Shown piece by piece: positions 1-6,029 of a DNA stretch of 6,506 nt (within the stretch, counting starts at the first letter, position 1; each line of letters opens with the position of its first letter). This DNA comes from Planctomycetota bacterium (lineage in GTDB: Bacteria > Planctomycetota > Phycisphaerae > Sedimentisphaerales > Anaerobacaceae): contig JAGLTN010000507.1 of NCBI GenBank assembly GCA_023135255.1, positions 1 through 6,506 of the forward strand. Direction: 5' to 3'. The notes below the pieces were generated by a model. The model was given only the letters and a program-made list of their open reading frames with translations, was not told the DNA's origin and did not search any database. The translations under genes were made by a program, and so were the position numbers.

Positions 1-630
1 TTAGCTGAGAATACGGTAGTCTTGCTGATTAGTGATCACCAGAGCAGGGGCAAATGGACGATTTACGAAAGAGGGGTTAATACGCCTTTTGCAGTTCGCT
101 GGAAAGGGACGGTTAAACAGGGGCAGGTTTGTGAGCAGATCGTTGCTAATATTGATGTAGCTCCGACAGTTTGCGATATTTGCGGCATCAAGGACAAAGC
201 CGCTGACTTCGATGGTATCAGTTTTAAAAAGCAATTGCTGGATAGTAAAAGGAAAGGCCGAGAATGGCTCGCACTTGAGATGGGTTATGCGCGTGGGGTG
301 GTAACAAAGAAATACAAGTATATCGCACTTCGGTATCCGAAAAATATACAGGATAAAATTACTGATGAGAATCGTAAAAGCTATAACTGGCAGGGGCAGC
401 GAAGGATTAATTACAATCCTGATTTTCCAAAAAATGTTGTAGGGCATTTGCCTGTGTATGTTAAGTTTCCGGGCTATTATGATTATGATCAGCTTTATGA
501 TCTTGAAAAAGATCCGATGGAGACGGTTAATCTGGCGGCAGATGTGGCTTATGAGTCTGTGCTTAAGAAAATGAAAAAGAAACTGCGTGAGCATATTAAA
601 TCTACGGGGCAGCGGTTCGGGAGGATCTAA
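1..630 (+). CDS. Sulfatase, C-terminal part (5' truncated by the window edge)
   Basis: This is the last 209 residues of a formylglycine-dependent sulfatase (alkaline phosphatase superfamily), which hydrolyses sulfate esters. The frame is open from base 1, so the gene starts upstream. Visible landmarks are a hydrophobic strand leading into Ser-Asp-His (visible residues 11-13), where Asp and His match the metal ligands of the usual 'SDHG' motif. Next comes 'GKWTIYERG' (residues 17-25), whose Lys corresponds to the sulfate-contacting lysine of the family, then 'PFAVRWKG', 'NIDVAPTVCDI' and near the C-terminus 'LYDLEKDPMETVNLA', all typical of arylsulfatase-like proteins. The usual Gly after SDH is Gln here, as in some N-sulfoglucosamine sulfohydrolase-like members. 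The catalytic CxPSR-type motif and any signal peptide are out of view. Substrate is unknown; in planctomycetes such enzymes usually act on sulfated polysaccharides. Family assignment is firm, subfamily is not. Confidence -1.
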   Translation, partial: LAENTVVLLISDHQSRGKWTIYERGVNTPFAVRWKGTVKQGQVCEQIVANIDVAPTVCDICGIKDKAADFDGISFKKQLLDSKRKGREWLALEMGYARGVVTKKYKYIALRYPKNIQDKITDENRKSYNWQGQRRINYNPDFPKNVVGHLPVYVKFPGYYDYDQLYDLEKDPMETVNLAADVAYESVLKKMKKKLREHIKSTGQRFGRI

Positions 631-796
631 ATTAGTATCGGCTGCGAGGCATTGTGGGTATATTTTGAAAGGCGTTGAAGATTACGGATGGGACAAGCTT
701 TTGATTTTTGGATTTAGATCTCGGTTTATTTGTGTCTGTAACTTCTTTATTTTCGGGGGATTGAGTAGGGGTGTAGGGATTCTTCTTATTTTTAAG

Positions 797-842
797 GCTG
801 TTAAGGCCATTATGTGTGACCTGCAATACAAACCTTAACAGC
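797..842. repeat. 10-bp perfect inverted repeat downstream of the sulfatase
   Basis: GCTGTTAAGG at 797-806 pairs exactly with CCTTAACAGC at 833-842 around a 26-base loop. It lies about 170 bases after the sulfatase stop. The next T run (TTTTT, 854-858) is too far from the stem for a textbook intrinsic terminator, so termination is only possible. A protein-binding dyad or chance are alternatives. Confidence -1.
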
Positions 843-869
843 AAGAAACTTGGTTTTTCAAGGCAGATA

Positions 870-878
870 TGGTATACT
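870..878 (+). promoter_or_regulatory. Candidate extended -10 promoter element
   Basis: TGGTATACT reads as an extended -10 (TGn plus TATACT, 873-878). A weak -35, TTGGTT at 850-855, sits 17 bases upstream. A second TGn-TATAGT lies at 908-916. If used, transcripts would start near 885 and run through the mini-ORF at 986 into the beta-helix gene. AT-rich DNA produces such matches by chance, so support is weak. Confidence -1.
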
Positions 879-985
879 GACGGAATTGAAGCTTAGTACT
901 GATGTGTTGGTATAGTTAAGCAAATAAGTGTTGTGTTACATAGAAATCATGGCTAATATTTTTCTTGGAGTAGGAGACGGAAAAG

Positions 986-1039
986 ATAAACAAATCTATA
1001 ATCGCAGTTTTTGTACTGCTGATTCTGGCCTTTTTTTGA
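986..1039 (+). pseudogene. Possible remnant of a small membrane or leader peptide gene
   Basis: A frame starting at ATA (986) reads INKSIIAVFVLLILAFF and stops at TGA (1037-1039). A Lys followed by an unbroken hydrophobic helix is what the N-terminus of a signal peptide or membrane anchor looks like. AGGAG (972-976) sits 9 bases upstream, properly placed for a start at 986. Two features argue for decay: the start is ATA where ATG would be expected, and the stop falls directly after a run of seven T (1031-1037). Removing one T would extend the frame to TAG at 1086-1088 with a basic tail ending KKKRHK. It could instead be a short leader peptide, or coincidence in AT-rich DNA. I do not recognise a family. 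Confidence -1.
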
Positions 1040-1077
1040 TGGTTTCTTGGGAATTTTCACAAAATGCAAAAAAAAAC

Positions 1078-1100
1078 GTCACAAATAGGAAACTTGTGAC
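1078..1100. promoter_or_regulatory. 7-bp dyad: operator candidate, or minus-strand intrinsic terminator
   Basis: GTCACAA (1078-1084) and TTGTGAC (1094-1100) form a perfect dyad with a 9-base centre. It ends two bases before the TATAAT box, so a bound protein would cover the -35 and spacer zone. Read on the minus strand, the same hairpin is followed after one G by nine T (complement of A9, 1068-1076), the form of a rho-independent terminator for antisense transcription. The half-site order (TCACA first, TGTGA second) is the reverse of a CRP site. Both readings are inference. Confidence -1.
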
Positions 1101-1102
1101 TC

Positions 1103-1108
1103 TATAAT
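1103..1108 (+). promoter_or_regulatory. Perfect -10 box for the beta-helix gene
   Basis: TATAAT matches the sigma-70 -10 consensus at all six positions. Transcription would start near 1115 and give a leader of about 74 bases before the ATG at 1189. There is no good -35: at 17-bp spacing the hexamer is CACAAA. At 19-bp spacing it is GTCACA (4 of 6 matches), which lies inside the dyad. Activator dependence is therefore plausible. Confidence -1.
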
Positions 1109-1174
1109 GATATAAAGCGCAAATGGTTGGAATAGAGGTTTTATTTCAGTTAAGGAATAATAATCTAAGCGGGA

Positions 1175-1180
1175 AAGGGA
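1175..1180 (+). promoter_or_regulatory. Ribosome binding site deciding the start at 1189
   Basis: AAGGGA lies 8 bases before ATG 1189. It supports this start over the in-frame ATG at 1123, which has no comparable site, sits only 14 bases after the -10 box, and would place 22 extra residues before a textbook signal peptide. Confidence -1.
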
Positions 1181-1188
1181 TTTTGGTT

Positions 1189-4100
1189 ATGAAAACAGGA
1201 AAAAGAGCTATTTTGGCAGTAGTAGTTGTTTTGTGTTTCTGTGGATCGATCTTTGCGGGAGTCACAATTTACGTTGACGTCGATGTTAATGGTACAGGAA
1301 CTGGTTTGTCATGGGAAAATGCTTACAACTATCTTCAGGATGCATTGGCTGTTGCCTTGTCCGGTGATCAAATCAGGGTTGCGCAGGGCAGTTATACGCC
1401 TGATAGTAATTCGGCTGTTCCTGATGGCAGCGACGATCCGGAGGCTATTTTCCAGCTTATCAATGGTGTGACTATTAAAGGTGGATATGCAGGTTGTGGT
1501 GAACCATACCCCTATGCAAGAGATATTGAGCTATATGAAACCATCCTCACTGGTGATTTGAGTGGTGATGATGGTGAGTTTTCTTACTCAGATCCCAATC
1601 GTAGGGAGAATAGTTATCATGTAGTAACTGGTAGCGGAACCGATATAACAGCAGTTATGGATGGTTTAACTATCGCTGATGGTAGGCACTGGATTGTTGA
1701 TTATCATAATGATGATTATTACTATTCTGGCGCAGCTGGCGGTATGTATAACTTATACGGCAGTCCGACAATAAAAAGCTGTAAATTCACCTGTAATATA
1801 GCTGTACATGCAGCTGCTATGTACAATTATTATAGCGATCCCGTGATAATAGACTGTAATTTTATTTCCAATGTGGCAAGAGAGAATGCGGGCGGAATTT
1901 ATAACTCTAAAAGTAATCCGGTGATAATGAATTGTGTTTTTGATAATAACAGGGCATTTTATTCTGATGGAGGGGGAGTATATAATCGCAGTAGTAGTAG
2001 TCCAAAAATAAGTGGTTGTATATTCAAAAACAATGATGCTGAATATGGCGGTGGTATTTGTAATGACTACTCCAGCAGTCCAATAGTATCTGATTGTATT
2101 TTCGCTAACAATCAAGGTGATGAGTACGGCGGTGGAATGTATAATGATAGTAACAGCAGTCCAACATTGACAGATTGTATATTTACTGATAACGATGCCG
2201 AGTACGGCGGTGGAATGTATAATGATAGTGATAGCAGTCCAATATTGACTAACTGTATATTTAGTAATAACGAAGCTGATGAGCGTGGCGCTGGGATGTA
2301 CAACATTGACAGTAGTAGTCCAATATTGACCAACTGCCTATTCACTGGTGGCCTATCCGAAGGGCAGGGTACTGGAATGTGTAATATTGACAGCAGTAAT
2401 CCAATTTTGATTAACTGCACTTTTACCGCTAATAGTTCTGACTATCCGTATGGTGCAACAATATATAATAACCAATCCAGTCCAATAATAACCAACAGTA
2501 TTTTGTGGGGAAATGTTGATGAAATATATTCTGTTGGAGGAACACCAATTGTTACATACAGTGATGTTCAAGGTGGCTGGGAAGGTGTGGGGAACATTGA
2601 TATTGATCCTTTGTTCGCTGATGCTAATGGGCCAGATGGTATTGTTGGCAGCGAAGATGATAATTTGCGTTTGTCTGCGGGTTCGCTATGTATTAATGCT
2701 GGCGATAACTCGGCTGTGACAGTTGCTGGTGACATAAATGGTAATACACGCATTATAGATGGCACGGTGGATATGGGAGCGTATGAGTCTAACCTGATTT
2801 ATGTTGATGCTGATGCTAACGGTGCAAATAATGGTTCATCATGGGAAAACGCTTTTAATTATCTTCAGGATGCGTTAGATATTGCTGTAAGTGGAGCGGA
2901 AATCATGGTTGCGCAGGGCAGTTATACGCCTGATAGTAATTCGGCTGTTCCTGACGGCAGCGGAGATCGAGAGGCGACTTTCCAGCTTATCAATGGTGTG
3001 GTTATTAAAGGTGGCTACGCAGGCTTTGGTGAAGCTGATCCAAATTCTAGGGATATTGAGCTGTATGAAACTATTTTAAGTGGTGATCTGGATGGTAATG
3101 ATGCAAATGTCAGTGCGGCATGGCTACACCGTGAGCCTACCATGGGTGAAAACAGTTATCATGTCGTAACCAGCGACGGAACGGATATAACGGCTGTTTT
3201 AGATGGTTTTACGATTAGTGGCGGAAATGGAAATATTGAAGATTTCACAGATTATGGTGGTGGTCTTTGTAATATTGATGGTTGTCCTAAGATAATGAAT
3301 TGTAAGTTTATGCATAATTATGCAGATCAAGGGGGGGGATTATATAGTAAGCAAGAAGAAGCAGTCGCAATAAAACCACAAATAGTAAATTGCTGTTTTA
3401 TTGAAAATGGTGCTGAGGAAGGTGGTGGGCTTTATGATTACGGTAGTGATATAATTGTAGATGATTGTGTCTTCAGTTATAACGATGCTGACGATGAAGG
3501 CGGGGCTATGGTGAACCGAAACAGTGATCCGCAAATAATCGGCTGTATATTTGAAGGAAACAATACTACCAGTGCTGGTGGTGCAATAATGAATCGGTTT
3601 AGTGAGGGATCGATAATTGGTTGTGAATTTACTGATAATACAGTTACTAAAGGCAACGGTGGTGCAATCGAAAACATGAGTAGTAGTCCTTATATTGCTG
3701 ATTGTAATTTTACAGGGAATTCTGCGGATTATATTGACTTCGATGGAGGATATGGCAATGGTGGTGCAATATATAGTAGAGGATATGAGACCTGTAATCC
3801 AGAAATCATTAATTGCACATTTACTAATAATACATCATTATATGGTTCTGGTGGAGCAATTCTTAATGGAAATTTGACTAATACAGTGGTGACAAAGTGT
3901 ATTTTTAATGGCAATCAAGCTAATGATGGTGGGGCGATACGAAATATATATTGCAATTCGACTGTAATAGGTTGTACGTTTACTTCCAATGCAGCCAGTG
4001 ATAGCGGCGGTGCGATAAGCAATGATCATGTTAGTAATTTTGAACTAACCGACTGTACCTTTATCGACAATTCATCAGAAGATGAAGGTGGTGCGATTGA

Positions 4101-5904
4101 AAATTATGAGACGGTATCAACAGTTATTGATTGCAAGTTTATCGGCAATTCTGCACGTGATGGTGGAGGATTATATATAGATAATGAGGAAGGTTCAACT
4201 TTTACCAATTGCATGTTCACCGGTAACTGGGCAGAATATGGTGGTGGGATATGGAGTGAGGATGAAGATGTAATAATTACCAACTGTACTTTCAGCGGAA
4301 ACTCTGCCAGCAATGAAGGTGGTGGTGTATATATGGATGAGAACATTAAATTCACCAACTGTATCTTTTGGGGTAATGATGTTGATGGTACTATGAATGA
4401 GTCAGCTCAAATTATAGTGCGTCAATCTGTAAATACAATTATTAGCCACTGCTGCGTTCAAGGCTGGAGTGGTACGTGGGGCGGGGTTGGCAATATTGGT
4501 GCTGATCCATTGTTTATTGATGCTGATGGGGCTGATGATATTGCTGGGACTGAAGATGATAATTTGCAATTGAGGCCTATTTCGCCTTGTATTAATAAAG
4601 GTACAAACGACACTGATCCGGCATTACCAGATAAGGATATTAAAGGCGATCCTCGTATTAAAAATGGTGTTGTGGATATGGGAGCCTATGAGTTTGTGCA
4701 TAAGATATTTGTTGATGATGATGCACCTAATGATCCGGGGCCTTATGGTCCTGAGACAAGCGACCCTCTTGAGGATGGTACCGCAGAGCATCCGTTTGAT
4801 GATATTCAGGAGGCTATTGATGTTGCGAACGATGAGCAAATAATTTGGGTGCTGCCGGGGAAATATTATTATGGGAATCTAACGTTTTCCGGCAAAAATA
4901 TTATTCTGACAAGCAGTGACGTAAATGATTGGGATGTGATCGAGCAAACCATTATCTCAGGATCTGTGCAGTTGGCTGGAACAGAAGATGCAAATTGCAA
5001 ACTTACCGGTTTTACTATTTACGATCCATACGAGGCTGCGATCTATGGTAATAATAGCCGTGCTACGATTAGTCATTGTGTTATTAGTCGTAATTGGCCT
5101 TGTAATGCTACTGTAATAAAAGATTGTGATGGGATAATCAGTAATTGTCTGATAACAGATAATCAATTTTATGACTGTGGTCAACCACGTCCTGTTATTT
5201 CGGGTTGTGGTGGTTTGATCAAAAACTGCACTATTGCCAACAACGGAACCTCCGCCATACTCGTCTCTGATAACAAATCGTTAACAATACAAAATAGTAT
5301 TATAGTTGGCAATGGCACCCCTCAAATTGAGGTGATGAGCGGGTCAACTTTAAATATTTCATATTGCGACTTAGGGGATGACGAGGTTGGGGAGATCGAA
5401 TTGGTAAACTGGGGACTTGGTAATTTTGAAGGAGACCCCTATTTTGTTAATGAGGCTGAATGGGATTACCATTTAAAAAGTGAAGGGTGGCGGTGGAGTA
5501 AAGACCTTATGCACGGCACACACTGGACATATAACGATGTTACAAGCCCATGTGTTGATTCCGGTAATCCTGGTTCTCCGTTAGCATATGAATTATTAAC
5601 CATACCAGACGACCCGGACAATGACTGGGGTGCAAATCTTCGTATCAATGTCGGTGCTTATGGTGGTACTGCTCAGGCATCTATGCCTCCTCATGAATGG
5701 ATACTTTTGGGTGATTTGAGCAATAATGATAGAATTGATTATCGAGATTTATCAAGTCAAATGGAAAACTGGTTGGAAATTGGTGCCGAGCAGCCGGGTG
5801 ATTTAAATCGTGATGGGATAGTAGATATGGCCGACTTTGCTCTGCTATCAAAAGATTGGTTGCAGGATTCAAATTGGTACGCTAGTTGGGATGATGATGA
5901 TTGA
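1189..5904 (+). CDS. Secreted three-module right-handed beta-helix protein with C-terminal dockerin-like repeats
   Basis: This encodes 1571 residues and ends with tandem stops TGA TAA. A Sec signal peptide spans residues 1-23 (MKTGKRA, hydrophobic core, cleavage after SIFA). Module 1 (about 24-534) and module 2 (about 536-1169) each have a conserved head (IYVD..NG..SWENA.NYLQDAL..VAQGSYTPD), a stack of Pmp-like rungs of about 23-27 residues with 'CxFxxN' and 'GGGMYN/GGAI' motifs (10 rungs at 184-444, 14 at 690-1066), and a closing segment 'DPLF..DDNL..CIN.G..VDMGAYE'. Module 3 (about 1172-1507) is a different beta-helix type ending 'DYHLKSEGWRW..SPCVDSGNPGSP..RINVGAYGGTA'. Residues 1508-1558 hold two dockerin-type calcium loops; the second (DLNRDGIVDMAD) is canonical, the first has Ser and Asn at ligand positions 3 and 5. 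The tail is DDDD. No membrane anchor, PEP-CTERM or autotransporter barrel is visible. It is likely extracellular or surface-held; carbohydrate binding, lyase or adhesin roles are all possible, and no catalytic site can be named. Confidence -1.
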   Translation: MKTGKRAILAVVVVLCFCGSIFAGVTIYVDVDVNGTGTGLSWENAYNYLQDALAVALSGDQIRVAQGSYTPDSNSAVPDGSDDPEAIFQLINGVTIKGGYAGCGEPYPYARDIELYETILTGDLSGDDGEFSYSDPNRRENSYHVVTGSGTDITAVMDGLTIADGRHWIVDYHNDDYYYSGAAGGMYNLYGSPTIKSCKFTCNIAVHAAAMYNYYSDPVIIDCNFISNVARENAGGIYNSKSNPVIMNCVFDNNRAFYSDGGGVYNRSSSSPKISGCIFKNNDAEYGGGICNDYSSSPIVSDCIFANNQGDEYGGGMYNDSNSSPTLTDCIFTDNDAEYGGGMYNDSDSSPILTNCIFSNNEADERGAGMYNIDSSSPILTNCLFTGGLSEGQGTGMCNIDSSNPILINCTFTANSSDYPYGATIYNNQSSPIITNSILWGNVDEIYSVGGTPIVTYSDVQGGWEGVGNIDIDPLFADANGPDGIVGSEDDNLRLSAGSLCINAGDNSAVTVAGDINGNTRIIDGTVDMGAYESNLIYVDADANGANNGSSWENAFNYLQDALDIAVSGAEIMVAQGSYTPDSNSAVPDGSGDREATFQLINGVVIKGGYAGFGEADPNSRDIELYETILSGDLDGNDANVSAAWLHREPTMGENSYHVVTSDGTDITAVLDGFTISGGNGNIEDFTDYGGGLCNIDGCPKIMNCKFMHNYADQGGGLYSKQEEAVAIKPQIVNCCFIENGAEEGGGLYDYGSDIIVDDCVFSYNDADDEGGAMVNRNSDPQIIGCIFEGNNTTSAGGAIMNRFSEGSIIGCEFTDNTVTKGNGGAIENMSSSPYIADCNFTGNSADYIDFDGGYGNGGAIYSRGYETCNPEIINCTFTNNTSLYGSGGAILNGNLTNTVVTKCIFNGNQANDGGAIRNIYCNSTVIGCTFTSNAASDSGGAISNDHVSNFELTDCTFIDNSSEDEGGAIENYETVSTVIDCKFIGNSARDGGGLYIDNEEGSTFTNCMFTGNWAEYGGGIWSEDEDVIITNCTFSGNSASNEGGGVYMDENIKFTNCIFWGNDVDGTMNESAQIIVRQSVNTIISHCCVQGWSGTWGGVGNIGADPLFIDADGADDIAGTEDDNLQLRPISPCINKGTNDTDPALPDKDIKGDPRIKNGVVDMGAYEFVHKIFVDDDAPNDPGPYGPETSDPLEDGTAEHPFDDIQEAIDVANDEQIIWVLPGKYYYGNLTFSGKNIILTSSDVNDWDVIEQTIISGSVQLAGTEDANCKLTGFTIYDPYEAAIYGNNSRATISHCVISRNWPCNATVIKDCDGIISNCLITDNQFYDCGQPRPVISGCGGLIKNCTIANNGTSAILVSDNKSLTIQNSIIVGNGTPQIEVMSGSTLNISYCDLGDDEVGEIELVNWGLGNFEGDPYFVNEAEWDYHLKSEGWRWSKDLMHGTHWTYNDVTSPCVDSGNPGSPLAYELLTIPDDPDNDWGANLRINVGAYGGTAQASMPPHEWILLGDLSNNDRIDYRDLSSQMENWLEIGAEQPGDLNRDGIVDMADFALLSKDWLQDSNWYASWDDDD
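1267..1570 (+). repeat. Module head, copy 1 of an internal duplication
   Basis: This segment aligns without gaps to 2797-3100 at a constant offset of 1530 bp (510 codons). Bases 1377-1424 are identical to 2907-2954 (48 bp), and 1450-1470 (ending at FQLINGV) is identical to 2980-3000. Beyond about 1570 the copies differ by a four-codon insertion in copy 2 before they realign at ENSYHVV. Confidence -1.
2041..2442 (+). repeat. Tandem 78-81 bp units coding beta-helix rungs in module 1
   Basis: Five consecutive units start at 2041, 2122, 2200, 2281 and 2362, with lengths 81, 78, 81, 81 and 81 bp. Each codes one rung of the pattern GGGMYN-(D/I)xSSP-ILTNCIF-xxN. Units two and three share a 30-bp identical block (2122-2151 and 2200-2229), and units four and five share the NIDSS.PIL.NC segment. 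The pattern extends less exactly upstream to about 1738. In-frame tandem amplification is the simplest reading. Confidence -1.
2797..3100 (+). repeat. Module head, copy 2 of an internal duplication
   Basis: This is the counterpart of 1267-1570. Protein identity is highest over VAQGSYTPDSNSAVPD and FQLINGV.IKGGYAG.GE. Flanking codons have drifted, including synonymous changes (for example GATGGC against GACGGC just after the 48-bp block). Confidence -1.
3256..4386 (+). repeat. Pmp-like rung array of module 2
   Basis: I count fourteen rungs, from PKIMNCKF to IKFTNCIF, each with 'CxF', mostly followed by xxN and then GGA/GGG. They are more diverged in DNA than the module 1 array, so no exact tandem repeat remains. 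Every rung keeps the Cys two positions before Phe. Confidence -1.
3331..3338 (+). repeat. G8 homopolymer inside the beta-helix gene
   Basis: Eight consecutive G encode Gly-Gly-Gly of a rung motif (DQGGGLYS) in module 2. It is the longest G run in the gene. Other glycine clusters here are written with mixed GGT, GGC and GGA codons. Loss or gain of one base would stop translation near residue 720. Confidence -1.
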
Positions 5905-6029
5905 TAAAAAACCATTGCTAAGTAAATTAGTTTTAATTAAAAGTTTAATATGAAATGATGATTTGTTAGAATAACTACAAATATAACAATATTGAGATGT
6001 GGATATATTCAATATAAGAGGAAAAGTCT
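5905..6029. other. Short AT-rich gap before the prepilin-like gene
   Basis: It contains the AT palindrome TTTTAATTAAAA (5931-5942) and a weak -10-like TATAAC (5982-5987). I see no clear intrinsic terminator for the beta-helix gene. An ATG at 5997 is in frame with the prepilin-like gene but is closed by TAA at 6015-6017. Confidence -1.
6018..6021 (+). promoter_or_regulatory. Shine-Dalgarno candidate for the prepilin-like gene
   Basis: GAGG, within an AG-rich stretch (6016-6026), lies 8 bases before ATC 6030. It is the only good ribosome binding candidate upstream of the prepilin motif, and it favours ATC 6030 over ATA 6057 as the start. Confidence -1.

Larger units (their letters stand above)
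631..1188. other. Intergenic region with no convincing intact gene
   Basis: These 558 bases separate the sulfatase stop from the beta-helix start. No frame gives a protein with a recognisable family. An 83-codon frame at 587-838 overlaps the sulfatase end and reads like non-coding translation. The region contains a 10-bp inverted repeat (797-842), an extended -10 candidate (870-878), a mini-ORF with a hydrophobic helix (986-1039), a T7 run (1031-1037), an A9 run (1068-1076), a 7-bp dyad (1078-1100) and a perfect -10 box (1103-1108). It looks like a long regulatory leader, possibly with the remains of a small gene. Confidence -1.

Noticed and set aside
1..594. 197-codon minus-strand frame
   Set aside because: It lies opposite the sulfatase, is rich in Ile, Asn and Phe, and is the shadow of an AT-rich coding strand.
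587..838. 83-codon plus-strand frame overlapping the sulfatase end
   Set aside because: It overlaps the true sulfatase frame by 44 bases, has no placed ribosome site and its translation resembles no protein family.
1078..1100. CRP-type binding site
   Set aside because: The half-sites are in the wrong order, and the spacing differs from TGTGA-N6-TCACA.
1123..1188. Upstream in-frame ATG at 1123 as the start of the beta-helix gene
   Set aside because: It lies only 14 bases after the -10 box, lacks a ribosome site, and would bury a standard signal peptide 22 residues inside the protein.
2112..2420. Repetitive minus-strand frame opposite the rung array
   Set aside because: Its repeats are only the reverse complement of the plus-strand tandem units.
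2041..2442. Regular 78-81 bp periodicity as a CRISPR array
   Set aside because: The period reflects codons of a beta-helix repeat in an open frame; there are no constant direct repeats separated by unrelated spacers.
1189..5904. True chlamydial-type Pmp autotransporter
   Set aside because: Rungs resemble Pmp repeats, but the C-terminus is dockerin-like and no outer-membrane barrel segment is present.
5931..5942. TTTTAATTAAAA as a terminator of the beta-helix gene
   Set aside because: It is a pure AT palindrome with no loop and no GC stem, expected by chance in DNA this AT-rich.
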